DNA of 61,589 nucleotides from Candidatus Methylomirabilota bacterium (GTDB taxonomy: Bacteria; Methylomirabilota; Methylomirabilia; Rokubacteriales; CSP1-6). The notes below the pieces were generated by a model. The model did not search any database, was not told the origin of the DNA, and was given only the letters and a program-made list of their open reading frames with translations. Below, piece by piece: positions 25,006-34,283 of the stretch. The DNA lies in contig DATFYA010000162.1 of assembly GCA_035315345.1 (NCBI GenBank), positions 1 through 61,589 of the forward strand, written 5' to 3'. A program made the position numbers and the translations under genes. Numbering within the stretch: the first letter of the stretch is position 1; each line of letters begins with the position of its first letter.

Positions 25006-27315
25006 CTACTTCCTGAACCAGTCCCAGACCTTGTCCCACCACCGACCGATCTGCTCGGTCACCCCGCCGTGCTCCACGCACGCGGGCGGCTCGGTTCCCG
25101 CGAGAAACACCTCGGTCGCCACCAGCGGGCAGTAGGCCGTCGCGGTCCGGCCGTTGGTGAGATCGATCTTCGCGTGGGTGATGCCGGTCGGCTCCGCGAA
25201 CGGTCCGGCCGGATAGACATCGAGGGCCTGCCGCATGAACTCCGACCAGATCGGCAGCGCACCTTCCGCGCCCGACAGTCCGGCCGGCGTGCCGTCGTCG
25301 AAGCCGATCCACACCAGTGCGAGCAGGTTCCGCGAATAACCGACGAACCACGCGTCGCGGCCCTCGTTGGTGGTGCCGGTCTTGCCCGCCACCGCGCCGG
25401 GCACGCCGAGCGAGCGCGCGGCCGCTCCGGTGCCCGCGTTGATCACGCCTTCGAGCAGCGAAGTCATCACGTAGGCTTCGGGCGCGCCGATCACCGGCCG
25501 GCTCTCGCGGCCGGCGCTCCACAACGCGGCGCCGGCGTCGTCGGTGAGGGTGTCCACCACCCCTCCCGCGGGCGCGAGGCCCCCGTTGGCCAGGGGCAGG
25601 TATGCGCGCGCGAGCTGGAGCGGCGTGATCTCGAAGACCCCGAGCGCGAGGGCCGGCACCGGCTTGAGATCGCCCTCGACCCCGAGGGCCCGCGCGGTGT
25701 CGATCACCGCGGGCAGCCCGATCGCCTGCGCGAGCCGCACCGTCGCGGTGTTGATCGAGCCCTCCAGCGCGCGGCGCACCGTGACCGGCCCCTGGTAGCG
25801 CTCGTCGTAGTTCTTGGGCGTCCACGGCTTGCCGTCCACCACCATCGTCAGCGGCGAGTCGTCCAGCATCGAGGCGGCGGTGAAGAGCGGGCCGTCGCGC
25901 CGCGGGGTGATGGCGGCCAGGTACACGAACGGCTTGAACGCGCTGCCGGGCTGACGGCGGGCCAGGACCGCCCGGTTGAACTGGCTGGTCCGATAGTCGC
26001 GCCCGCCGACCAGCGCGCGGACCTGTCCGCTCGCCGGATCCAGCACGATCATCGCCGCCTGGAGGCGCTCCTCCTGGTTCTTGCGCCGCAGGCGCGGCCG
26101 CGAGGTCTCGAGCCGGTCGAGGCCTCTCACCACCGCCGCCTCCGCGAGCCGCTGCAGCACCGGATCGAGCGTGGTGTACACGCGCAGCCCGTGCTGGTTG
26201 GCCAGCTCCACGTCGGTGGCGCGCTCCAGCTCGGCGCGCACGTAGTCGACGAAGTACGGCGCGGTGAGCCCGTCGGCGGGCGCCTTGCGCGCGCGCACCG
26301 GCTCCTTGCGCGCCTTGCGGTAGTCCGCCTCCGAGATCTTGTCGAGCTCGCGCATGCGGGCGAGCACGACGTCACGCCGCTCCCGCGCGCGCTCCGGATT
26401 GCTCACCGGCGAGTAGCTGTTGGGCGCCCGGATCATCCCGGCCAGCAGCGCCGACTCGGGCAGCGTCAGCTGGTGGATCTCCTTGCCGAAGTACGCGCGC
26501 GCCGCCGCCCCGATCCCGCGCACCGAGGAGCCACCGGACTGCCCCAGGTAGACCTCGTTGAGATACGCCTCGAAGATCTGATCCTTGCCGTAACGCCACT
26601 CGAGCACGGTGGAGAGCAGCGCTTCGTGGATCTTGCGGCTGAGCGTGCGCTCCGGCGTCAGCAGCCGGCTCTTCACGAGCTGCTGGGTGATCGTGCTGCC
26701 GCCCTCGGCCACGCGACCCTTCCGCACGTTGGTCCACATGGCGCGCAGGATCCCGCGGGGATCGACACCGCCGTGCTCATAGAAGCGCACGTCCTCGGTG
26801 GCGAGCACCGCGGCGCGGAGGTCGGCCGGCACGTCGGCCAGGCGCACCGGGCGGATGCTCTCGCCCATGTCCGCTCCCGCGCTGGCCAGCAGCTCGGGCG
26901 GCAGGGCCACGCTCTCCACGTCGGCGCCGCCCCGACGCAGCCGCGTGATGCGATTGCCGGCCACGCTCAGGGTCACGCGGCCCGCCGCGGTACCGTCGAC
27001 GCGGATATCCCACGCGCCGTCCGTCCGCGCGAACTGCCCCGGCCCGCCGGCGCCCTTGGTCTCCCGATAGCCCAGGCGGCCCAGGAGCCCGGCGAGGTCG
27101 AGCGCGGTGACGTTGACACCCGACTTGAGGATGGGCGGGGCGGCGTAGAGCAGGGTCGACCGGCGCGCCTCCACCCGCTCGAAGCGGGAGAGGGCACGCG
27201 CCGCGTACAGCGCCGTCCCGGTGACGACCAGGGCGATGAAGCCGAGGAGGACCAGCCCGACGAGGCTCAGGCGGCGCATGCCTCGCATCCGGCCCCATAC
27301 ACCCTGGCGCGTCAT
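25006..27315 (-). CDS. Bifunctional penicillin-binding protein 1 (PBP1b-like)
   Basis: 769 residues, a class A PBP that polymerises and cross-links peptidoglycan. Order: membrane anchor (about 14-36, LSLVGLVLLGFIALVVTGT), UB2H-like region (about 55-135), GT51 transglycosylase (about 155-310) with the catalytic Glu in ATEDVRFYEHGGVD and GGSTITQQLVK, then transpeptidase (about 420-700) with QPGSAFKP (SxxK), GSINTATV (SxN) and AGKTGTTNEG (KTG). Everything needed for both reactions is present. UB2H belongs to the E. coli PBP1b type that docks an outer-membrane lipoprotein activator. Last gene of the BON-like/mlaC/small-secreted-protein operon; starts 14 bp after its neighbour. Confidence 0.93.
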   Translation of the reverse strand: MTRQGVWGRMRGMRRLSLVGLVLLGFIALVVTGTALYAARALSRFERVEARRSTLLYAAPPILKSGVNVTALDLAGLLGRLGYRETKGAGGPGQFARTDGAWDIRVDGTAAGRVTLSVAGNRITRLRRGGADVESVALPPELLASAGADMGESIRPVRLADVPADLRAAVLATEDVRFYEHGGVDPRGILRAMWTNVRKGRVAEGGSTITQQLVKSRLLTPERTLSRKIHEALLSTVLEWRYGKDQIFEAYLNEVYLGQSGGSSVRGIGAAARAYFGKEIHQLTLPESALLAGMIRAPNSYSPVSNPERARERRDVVLARMRELDKISEADYRKARKEPVRARKAPADGLTAPYFVDYVRAELERATDVELANQHGLRVYTTLDPVLQRLAEAAVVRGLDRLETSRPRLRRKNQEERLQAAMIVLDPASGQVRALVGGRDYRTSQFNRAVLARRQPGSAFKPFVYLAAITPRRDGPLFTAASMLDDSPLTMVVDGKPWTPKNYDERYQGPVTVRRALEGSINTATVRLAQAIGLPAVIDTARALGVEGDLKPVPALALGVFEITPLQLARAYLPLANGGLAPAGGVVDTLTDDAGAALWSAGRESRPVIGAPEAYVMTSLLEGVINAGTGAAARSLGVPGAVAGKTGTTNEGRDAWFVGYSRNLLALVWIGFDDGTPAGLSGAEGALPIWSEFMRQALDVYPAGPFAEPTGITHAKIDLTNGRTATAYCPLVATEVFLAGTEPPACVEHGGVTEQIGRWWDKVWDWFRK

Positions 27316-27329
27316 TCGATGCCCGGCGT

Positions 27330-27725
27330 CTACGATCCGGCACGTCCTCGCAGCGTGACCATCACCAGGCGCGCCACGTCCGGATCGCTCGACAGCTCCA
27401 CGACGACGAAGTCGCCGGGCCGGATGTCGGAGAGCGTGATCGTGCTCTCCCGGAACGAGTCCGTGAGATCCCGACCGTCCTTGTTTCGCTGCGACAGCAG
27501 CACCACCGCCTGAGGCGGCACCTGCACGCGAAGGGCCCGGCGCTCGGCGTTGGCCCCGAACTCGTCCAGCACGAGGACGCGGGACTGCGGGTCTACCGCC
27601 AGGACAGTGCCCGCTCGGCGCCCTCCCGCCAAGGCGGCGGGGATGGGGAGCACGAGCAGCAGGGAGAAGAGGATGAGCGCGGCCGCGGCCCCGAGCCGTC
27701 GGGCGCGACCGTCCGCGGTCCTCAC
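27330..27725 (-). CDS. Small secreted or anchored beta-rich protein
   Basis: 131 residues: N-terminal hydrophobic segment (LGAAAALILFSLLLVLPIPAAL) ending ALAGG, a signal peptide, then an OB-like run of beta strands (GTVLAVDPQSRVLVLDEFG, LRVQVPPQAVVLLSQ, DIRPGDFVVVELSS). GTG start at 27725 shares GTGA with the mlaC stop. A long frame reaching 28526 is an mlaC shadow. The fold resembles small periplasmic proteins that carry a metal- or nucleic-acid-type OB barrel, but I recognise no named family. Operon position suggests an envelope role. Confidence 0.75.
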   Translation of the reverse strand: MRTADGRARRLGAAAALILFSLLLVLPIPAALAGGRRAGTVLAVDPQSRVLVLDEFGANAERRALRVQVPPQAVVLLSQRNKDGRDLTDSFRESTITLSDIRPGDFVVVELSSDPDVARLVMVTLRGRAGS

Positions 27726-28357
27726 GACTTCGGAGCGGAAGGCGCCGTCACCTCGGCCGCCTTCAGCCGGCGCACCAGCTCGGCGTACGAGGAGGTCTGG
27801 ATGATCTTGTCGAACTGCGTCCGGTAGTTGTTGATCAAGCTGACCCCTTCGACCACTACATCGTACACGAGCCATCGATCTCCTCTCTGCTGCATGCGAT
27901 AGTCGATCGGAATCTCGGTTCCCTGCTTCGTGACGAACCGGGTGCGCACCGAGGCGAGCGCGCCGTCCACGCTCTCGCCGGTATAGGTCACGCGCTCGCC
28001 GCTGTAGCGCTCGATCCGCGAGATGTAGGCCCGCTCGATGAGATCGGTGAACAGCGACGTGAACTCCTGTCGATCCTTCTCGGCCAGCGCCTGCCAGTGA
28101 CGGCCCAGCGCGCGCTTGGCGGTCTCGCCGAAGTCGAAGACGGTCTCGGCTTCCCGCCGGATCGCCGCGCGCCGCTCCTTCTCCTTCTCCGCGGCCTTGA
28201 GGGTGGGATCTTCGAGGATCTTGACCATCTGCTCGACCGCGGTCCTGAGCTGATCGGTCGGAGCCCCGGCGTCCGCCGACGCCGGAGCCCAGGCCAGGAG
28301 CCCCGCCACCGCAACCGTCGTGAGTCGTGCCGCAAGTGCCGTGAGGCGCTGGGGCAT
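27722..28357 (-). CDS. mlaC: MlaC-family periplasmic phospholipid-binding protein
   Basis: 211 residues. Signal peptide (AARLTTVAVAGLLAWAPASADA). Family pattern: FDFGETAKRALGRHWQAL, FTSLFTDLIERAYISRIERYSGE, VTYTGESVDGALASVRTRFV, and WLVYDVVVEGVSLINNYRTQFDKII. MlaC ferries phospholipids between the inner-membrane MlaFEDB complex and outer-membrane MlaA. No other mla genes are here; instead it is in one operon with a PBP1b-like enzyme, an unusual pairing that may link lipid transport to wall growth. Confidence 0.92.
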   Translation of the reverse strand: MPQRLTALAARLTTVAVAGLLAWAPASADAGAPTDQLRTAVEQMVKILEDPTLKAAEKEKERRAAIRREAETVFDFGETAKRALGRHWQALAEKDRQEFTSLFTDLIERAYISRIERYSGERVTYTGESVDGALASVRTRFVTKQGTEIPIDYRMQQRGDRWLVYDVVVEGVSLINNYRTQFDKIIQTSSYAELVRRLKAAEVTAPSAPKS

Positions 28358-28360
28358 GCG

Positions 28361-28714
28361 TCAGGCGGCCCGAGGGAGCCCCGGATCCACCGCGATCCGG
28401 TCCTCGATGCGAAAGTCGTCCCGGCTTCGTGCCATCTCGCGGCGGGCTACTCCGAGGGCCGCCTCGCGCAGCTCCGTCTTCGGCACCGAGCCGGTGATCT
28501 CGAGCGTGAGCGGCGTGCCGCTCCACAGGGGGATGTGCGCCGTCGGGGTCAGTGGCAGGCCCGACAGCGTTGCGTCCATCAGGAGCGCGTCGGAGATCCT
28601 CGCTTGAGCCGCCACCGCCTCCTCCTCACGCTTGCGCTTGAGGTCATAGAGCTTCACGGCGATCCCGAGCAACACGACCAGGGCCAACATCGCAGCGACG
28701 ACGATGATTTCCAT
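28361..28714 (-). CDS. Membrane-anchored BON-like protein
   Basis: 117 residues. Transmembrane helix at the start (IIVVAAMLALVVLLGIAVKLY), then a charged linker and a C-terminal piece (PLTLEITGSVPKTELREAALGVARREM) resembling one BON domain, which binds lipid or holds envelope proteins. The RBS GGAGGTG is well spaced from ATG 28714. First gene of a four-gene operon; mlaC starts three bases after its stop. BON assignment is by pattern only. Confidence 0.65.
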   Translation of the reverse strand: MEIIVVAAMLALVVLLGIAVKLYDLKRKREEEAVAAQARISDALLMDATLSGLPLTPTAHIPLWSGTPLTLEITGSVPKTELREAALGVARREMARSRDDFRIEDRIAVDPGLPRAA

Positions 28715-28743
28715 GGTAGGCACCTCCTGCCGCGAGGGCTGGT

Positions 28744-28758
28744 GCATCGCACATGCCA
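28744..28758 (-). promoter_or_regulatory. Sigma-54-like promoter of the BON/mlaC/PBP1 operon
   Basis: Minus strand TGGCAT-GTGCG-ATGC followed by A: eight of ten bases, GG and GC intact. The start codon is 30 bases after the GC, the same as in mreB, with GGAGGTG between. Weaker than the other sites. Confidence 0.4.
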
Positions 28759-28859
28759 GGAATCATGCGGCACGATGCGTCCAAGTAGTCGTCGCGAAAC
28801 GCTCCTTCGCGCCGGGAGCGCCCCGGTCGGGCCGATTTGTAGGAATTTCCCGTGGAGTC

Positions 28860-28874
28860 GTGTAAAGCCTACAC
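28860..28874. repeat. Inverted repeat GTGTA-AAGCC-TACAC
   Basis: A perfect 5-bp inverted repeat. On the minus strand it contains TGTAGGCTTTACA, 11 of 13 bases identical to TGTAGCTTTTACA at 20558-20570 upstream of mreB. It lies 102-116 bp upstream of the -24 element at 28758, a typical enhancer distance. Confidence 0.4.
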
Positions 28875-28890
28875 TCGAAGAGGCCCTGGG

Positions 28891-29481
28891 TCATCGCGAG
28901 CCGGGATCGCCGAGGACGACGCGGGCAACGTCGCCCAACCGCTGGCGCGAATCCATCGCCCGCCGTCTCAGCCACTGGAAGGCCTCCTCTTCGCTCAGGC
29001 GACGATCCATCATCAGCTTGCCCTTTGCCTGGTCCACGATCGGCCGCTCCGAGCGGGCGCGCTGCAGCCGCCGCAGATCCCGGAACCGGGCGAGCGCCAG
29101 GTCCAGCGTGGGCGCCAGCTCGGCGGCGCGGAGCGGCTTGAGGAGAAAGCCCATGACCCCCGCGCGATTGGCCTGCTTGACCAGGGCCGGCCCGGTGTCG
29201 CGAGTGTAGAGCACGGCCGGACAATCGACCACCGCCGTGATTCGAGGCATCAGAGCGGGCTCCCGGCGTCCGGAGAGGCTGGGTGCCATGATCAGCACGT
29301 CCGGCCGCGTCTGGCGCATGAGGTCCACTGCGTCGAGCCGGAGTGGCGCCTCCACGGCCACCGTCCCGCCCGAGTCCTCGACCGCGGTGCGAAGCACCGC
29401 CCGGGACGAAGCATCGCCCTCGAGGACCGCCACCCGCCAGCGCGGCACGGTCCCCTGCAACGGCCTGCCGATCACTCTCAT
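28891..29481 (-). CDS. Response regulator with ANTAR RNA-binding domain
   Basis: 196 residues. An N-terminal pseudo-receiver (VAVLEGDASSRAVLRTAVED, RPDVLIMAPSLSG, FLLKPLRAAEL) followed by an ANTAR domain (about 140-190: RPIVDQAKGKLMMDRRLSEEE with the Ala-Lys-Gly turn and a late Ala-Arg-Val run). ANTAR proteins bind twin hairpins in RNA and prevent termination, often in nitrogen-related transcripts. The receiver has MAPSLSG where an Asp would be expected (usual form D-x-x-M-P), so phosphorylation is doubtful. GGGAGGG precedes ATG 29481. No twin ANTAR hairpin was seen in the window. Confidence 0.85.
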   Translation of the reverse strand: MRVIGRPLQGTVPRWRVAVLEGDASSRAVLRTAVEDSGGTVAVEAPLRLDAVDLMRQTRPDVLIMAPSLSGRREPALMPRITAVVDCPAVLYTRDTGPALVKQANRAGVMGFLLKPLRAAELAPTLDLALARFRDLRRLQRARSERPIVDQAKGKLMMDRRLSEEEAFQWLRRRAMDSRQRLGDVARVVLGDPGSR

Positions 29482-29694
29482 TGCGACCCTCCCGCGGGCC
29501 GCGTCGCAACCCGCATGCCAGCATTGCCAAGCGCGCGAAGACTGATCAGGACGGACCCTGTCACGCCGGCCGGGAAGGAATTGCCCGATGCACCGAGGAA
29601 AATTTATCCGCCCTAGTTCAGAACTCCTCGCTTCCGGACGCAACAGTCGGGCACCGAGCAGCCGACTTGCAAGTTATCGCCGAGACTCGCGTAA

Positions 29695-29709
29695 TGGCAC
29701 GTCACTTGC
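29695..29709 (+). promoter_or_regulatory. Sigma-54 promoter (full match) of the SPOR-like gene
   Basis: TGGCAC-GTCAC-TTGC matches all ten bases, preceded by AA. Predicted start about 29721. ATG 29723 would be leaderless; ATG 29756 would have a 35-nt leader. Confidence 0.7.
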
Positions 29710-29755
29710 GTGCTCCGTGGCCATGCTCAGGCTCAAAGGTGAACCCGACGACTCC

Positions 29756-30787
29756 ATGGCCGATGGAGCGGTGGATGAGGCCGCGTCCGGCGAGTTCGAA
29801 GAAACCTTCCGCGATCACCCGGCGTTCGACTCAGGATCCCTCGCCGACGCCGACGACTTCGAGGACGACGGCCCGCGAGAGGGTCGCTGGAGCATCCTGA
29901 GCGACACGCGCGGGCTGGCCATCGCCGCCGCCGCGTTCGTCCCGACGTTCCTGCTCGTCTTCTTCGGTGTGCCGTACCTGCTGGAGGGGCCTTCGCTGGC
30001 GCGGACGCCAGACAGCTCGACGGTCGCCTACGCTCGGGATCCGCAGTCGGACTCCGAGTGGTCACTCGCCAAATCGCTGTCCGAGGCGCTCCGCGGCGGT
30101 CCGTTCGATCGGCCCCAGTCGGCTCCGTCGCCGGCGCCGCCGGCTCCTCCCGCCGTCGCGACGACGCCACCGGTCCCCGCTGCCCCTCCCGCGACACCGG
30201 CACCTCCGGCGGCGCCGCCGGTTGCCTCTGCTCCACCGGCCGCCGCGGCACCTGCCGCCTCCTCGCTCTCGGCGACGGCCGAGGCGCCACCGGCGAAGAG
30301 CCCGATCCCTTCGGCGTCGACCCGGGGGGCCGAGACTGCCGCCGCTCTGGGCGACGAGGCGCGCTCGCGCGAGCAGACGGGCGAGCCGATGCCCGGGACC
30401 AGCGTATCCCGCCAGTCACCGGGCTCTGGCTCCGCGGGCTCTGACTCCGGCTCGACGGCTCCGTCGCTGCCCCCGGCCGCCTCGCGCGTGCCCGACCCCG
30501 AGCGGAAGGCCCCGACGTCGAAGCCGGTGCTCGAGGCGCGATCGGTCCCCGCGCCGCGGCACGCAGCGGCCACGCCAGATCCTCCGCGCGCGCAGAGCGA
30601 CGCCCGCAAGGGAGCCAGCGACTGGACTCCGGCGGCGGCGTTCGCCGATCGGGACGCGGCCGCGCGCCTGGCCAGCAGCATCGAGCGCCAGGGCTATCCG
30701 GTGGAGATCCGCCAGGAAGCATCGTCCACACGACCGTGGGTCGTGTGGATCGGCAGTCAGCCTAGCGGCGGCGGGCGCCGCCGCTAG
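29756..30787 (+). CDS. Transmembrane protein with Pro/Ala-rich linker and SPOR-like end
   Basis: 343 residues from ATG 29756 (354 from ATG 29723). An acidic cytoplasmic N-terminus (DEAASGEFEETFRDH), one membrane helix (LAIAAAAFVPTFLLVFFGVPYLL), a roughly 200-residue Pro/Ala/Ser linker long enough to cross a wall, and a C-terminal piece (PAAAFADRDAAARLASSIERQGYPVEI) that fits the SPOR fold, which binds denuded glycan at division sites. The layout matches FtsN/DamX-type proteins. The gene ends at a tight pair of hairpins and converges on the NtrC-type gene. Confidence 0.7.
   Translation: MADGAVDEAASGEFEETFRDHPAFDSGSLADADDFEDDGPREGRWSILSDTRGLAIAAAAFVPTFLLVFFGVPYLLEGPSLARTPDSSTVAYARDPQSDSEWSLAKSLSEALRGGPFDRPQSAPSPAPPAPPAVATTPPVPAAPPATPAPPAAPPVASAPPAAAAPAASSLSATAEAPPAKSPIPSASTRGAETAAALGDEARSREQTGEPMPGTSVSRQSPGSGSAGSDSGSTAPSLPPAASRVPDPERKAPTSKPVLEARSVPAPRHAAATPDPPRAQSDARKGASDWTPAAAFADRDAAARLASSIERQGYPVEIRQEASSTRPWVVWIGSQPSGGGRRR
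30725..30749. repeat. 11-bp hairpin at the 3' end of the SPOR-like gene
   Basis: TCCACACGACC-GTG-GGTCGTGTGGA, a perfect inverted repeat inside the coding end of the gene, twelve bases before a second one. Confidence 0.6.
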
Positions 30788-30788
30788 G
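30761..30788. terminator. 13-bp palindrome between convergent genes, candidate bidirectional terminator
   Basis: CCTAGCGGCGGCG-GG-CGCCGCCGCTAGG, a perfect 28-base inverted repeat spanning the SPOR-like stop codon. It encodes the GGGRRR tail and lies 13 bp from the NtrC-type stop. No T-run follows on either side. Confidence 0.55.
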
Positions 30789-30800
30789 CCGCGCCCGACC

Positions 30801-32186
<1,386 letters not shown>

Positions 32187-32249
32187 GGCCTGTTCCCCTT
32201 TTCCGGGAAATTTGCGTGAGTGGAGGAAGAACCGTCGGCCCGGCCGTCT

Positions 32250-32264
32250 GCAATCGATATGCCT
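32250..32264 (-). promoter_or_regulatory. Sigma-54-like promoter of the NtrC-type gene
   Basis: Minus strand AGGCAT-ATCGA-TTGC followed by A: eight of ten bases, with a perfect -12 half and the GG. If real, the regulator would be under sigma-54 control. A pseudo-palindrome TTACACGGTAATAA lies about 115-130 bp further upstream. Confidence 0.35.
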
Positions 32265-32401
32265 GCTCCACGAGGCTGGGCACCGGCTGGCGAATCGGCG
32301 ATGCAGGCTGACGCTTTAGATCCATATGGCTGCGAGCGGACATGATAGGACACGTGCCGACGCTGCGCCAGTGGCGGAAGTTATTACCGTGTAAGTGCGA
32401 C

Positions 32402-32851
32402 CTACCCGTTTCTCCAATCCAGGTCAATCAAGGCTAAACCGCTGCCCGGATCCGTCCGGCGCCGCAGCGTGGCCGGGGACTCGACGATCGTCACCTCGAG
32501 GGTCGGGTCGACGCTTCCCCCCAGCAGGTGCCCACCCATCGCGGTCCCATCCGCCCGGCCGACAACGACGTGAACGTGCACCCGGGGCTCTCCCTGATCG
32601 AGCGCGATGTTGCCCAAGAGCGAGAGGACCTCGACCTGCTCGCGGATGACCCGGCGGATGTAGTCGCGCCGGGACCGATCGAAGAAGCCGATCGTGACGC
32701 CCGAGAAGGCGCCGATGCCGCTCAGCGAGGCGGCCCGCAGGTCGAAGCGCTTGGCCGCCCCGGCGAGGGCCTCGACCGGGTCGTCGTGGCGGTCACACAC
32801 CAGCACGAAGGTTCGCCGCCCGTCCGTCTCGTCCACCGGCCGGATCTTCAT
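32402..32851 (-). CDS. PPC/DUF296-domain protein
   Basis: 149 residues. The PPC (plant and prokaryote conserved) fold: FVLVCDRHDDPVEALAGAA, ASLSGIGAFSGVTIGFFD, and the signature VHVHVVVGRADGTAMGGHLL with conserved His and the GGHL turn, ending GLALIDLDWRNG. In plants it is part of AT-hook DNA-binding proteins; in bacteria it forms trimers with no assigned reaction. No AT-hook here. ATG 32851 follows the PsiE stop by 11 bp, so the two form an operon. The longer frame to 33352 is a PsiE shadow. Confidence 0.88.
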   Translation of the reverse strand: MKIRPVDETDGRRTFVLVCDRHDDPVEALAGAAKRFDLRAASLSGIGAFSGVTIGFFDRSRRDYIRRVIREQVEVLSLLGNIALDQGEPRVHVHVVVGRADGTAMGGHLLGGSVDPTLEVTIVESPATLRRRTDPGSGLALIDLDWRNG

Positions 32852-32862
32852 GACATGGCTCC

Positions 32863-33345
32863 TCAGGCCCGCTCGGCCACCGCCGCCTTGTCCCGCTTGC
32901 GGAGCCCGACCAGGCAGGCCACCAGCACGCCGGTCATCACGGTGAGCAGCGCCAGCTCGATGAGCGCGAACCGGAAGGCGCTCTCTCCCTGCTCCATCAG
33001 GGTGCCGAACTCGGCGGTGATGACCAGGATGCGCCGGACCGCGGCGATCATGGCCACCAGCACGAACGGCTCCGGCACCAGCAGATGCTCGCGGAACGAC
33101 ACCTGGACCGTGTAGAGGATCTCGATGATCATCAGGATGAGCAGCAGCTGGTCGAGCACCGCGATGAAGCCCGTGCCGATTGCGCCCGCCAGCAGGCTCT
33201 GCGCGAAGTGGAAGCCGGCGTTCAGGAGCAGCACCACCGCCCCGAGGGCCAGCATCACGGCGAGGCCGACGTAGAGGACGTCCTCCACCTGGGTGAACGA
33301 CTGCGCGATGCGCTCGCGCAGCGCCGGCGCCCGCCCGCTCCTCAT
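32863..33345 (-). CDS. psiE: PsiE-family membrane protein
   Basis: 160 residues with four predicted membrane helices (GLAVMLALGAVVLLLNAGF; LDQLLLILMIIEILYTV; LVAMIAAVRRILVITAEFG; FALIELALLTVMTGVLVACL). The block EPFVLVAMIAAVRRILVITAE is the family signature of phosphate-starvation-inducible PsiE. Its biochemical role is unknown in any organism. A full-match sigma-54 site ends 15 bp before the ATG; I see no Pho box. AGGGTGA lies right before the ATG. Confidence 0.85.
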   Translation of the reverse strand: MRSGRAPALRERIAQSFTQVEDVLYVGLAVMLALGAVVLLLNAGFHFAQSLLAGAIGTGFIAVLDQLLLILMIIEILYTVQVSFREHLLVPEPFVLVAMIAAVRRILVITAEFGTLMEQGESAFRFALIELALLTVMTGVLVACLVGLRKRDKAAVAERA

Positions 33346-33359
33346 GAGTCACCCTGCGG

Positions 33360-33374
33360 GCAAGCGTTGTGCCA
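33360..33374 (-). promoter_or_regulatory. Sigma-54 promoter (full match) of psiE
   Basis: Minus strand TGGCAC-AACGC-TTGC: all ten bases. The ATG is 15 bases after the GC, so the message would be nearly leaderless. Confidence 0.65.
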
Positions 33375-33446
33375 GCCCGCGCGCGACCACAAGAACGGGA
33401 AAACGCGACGGGGCGCTATTCGTCGATCGCGTCCTCCTCGGCGCTG

Positions 33447-33477
33447 CGGTAACCATTACCGGCCGCGAGTCGGTAAC
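33447..33477. repeat. Palindrome CGGTAA-CCA-TTACCG plus a half-site
   Basis: A perfect 6-bp inverted repeat (33447-33461) followed by CGGTAAC (33471-33477). It lies 73-103 bp upstream of the psiE -24 element and in the divergent region shared with the CmpX-like gene. Likely operator or enhancer. Confidence 0.45.
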
Positions 33478-33573
33478 GACGACCGCCGCGCCACGTCCGT
33501 CGCGCCTTTCTGGGACCTTGCCCGCGTGATACCGTGAGGTCGAACGACACTGCTCTCCTGGGAGGCGGCAATC

Positions 33574-34278
33574 ATGACGGACATGTGGGGCGATCTCGTG
33601 TGGGCCGCTCTCGCGGACCTCAAGACGAGGCTCATGCTCGTGCTGCCGGGCATTCTCGCGATGCTCACGCTCACCGCGGTCGGCTTCGCGGCGGCGTGGA
33701 TCGGGGCGCGAGTGATTCGGCGCCTGGCCCAGGCGGTCGCCTTCGATCGCCGCGCGGAGACGTGGGGCATCGTGGCCGCGCTCCATCGAGCCGGCGTGCG
33801 GAGGCCGCCGTCCCAGGTGCTGGGACTCATCGTGTTCTGGAGCGTGCTGGTGCTCTTCCTGCCCGTCGCCATCGACGCGCTCGCGATCCCGGGCACCGGC
33901 CGCCTCACCGAGTTCGTCTTCTCCTGGGTGCCGCGGGTCCTCGGGGCCGCCCTCATCCTGCTGGTGGGATGGCTGGTGGCCAACTTCCTCGGCGAGGGCG
34001 CGCTGATCGCGGCGGTCAACGCGCGGGTGCCCGAGGCCCGGCTCCTCGCCCGCGCCATCCGCTGGGGCGTGCTGCTCTTCGCGAGCGCCACCGCGATCAC
34101 GCATCTCGGCATCGGCAAGGAGATGGTGCTGGTGGCCTTCGGCATCACGTTCGGCGGGCTCATCTTCGCGTTGTCGCTCGCCTTCGGGCTGGGGGGTCGC
34201 GGGCTGGCCCGGCAGATTCTCGAGCAGCACATCCGCAATCGCGAGCCGCACCCGCGCGAGACCCTGACCCACCTGTAG
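33574..34278 (+). CDS. CmpX/MscS-like conserved TM-helix protein
   Basis: 234 residues with about four to five hydrophobic helices: LVLPGILAMLTLTAVGFAAAW, VLGLIVFWSVLVLFLPVAI, VLGAALILLVGWLVANFL, and MVLVAFGITFGGLIFALSLAFGLGG. The last, Gly-rich one has the MscS pore-helix character. It lacks the large beta domain of MscS, so it matches the short conserved-TM-helix (PF05552/CmpX) family thought to respond to envelope stress. RBS GGGAGG. Ends five bases before treY, so it heads that transcript. Confidence 0.82.
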   Translation: MTDMWGDLVWAALADLKTRLMLVLPGILAMLTLTAVGFAAAWIGARVIRRLAQAVAFDRRAETWGIVAALHRAGVRRPPSQVLGLIVFWSVLVLFLPVAIDALAIPGTGRLTEFVFSWVPRVLGAALILLVGWLVANFLGEGALIAAVNARVPEARLLARAIRWGVLLFASATAITHLGIGKEMVLVAFGITFGGLIFALSLAFGLGGRGLARQILEQHIRNREPHPRETLTHL

Positions 34279-34283
34279 GCCGC

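Noticed and set aside
33346-33573. Pho box upstream of psiE
   Set aside because: No pair of CTGTCAT-like direct repeats was found; the region has a sigma-54 site and a CGGTAA palindrome instead.
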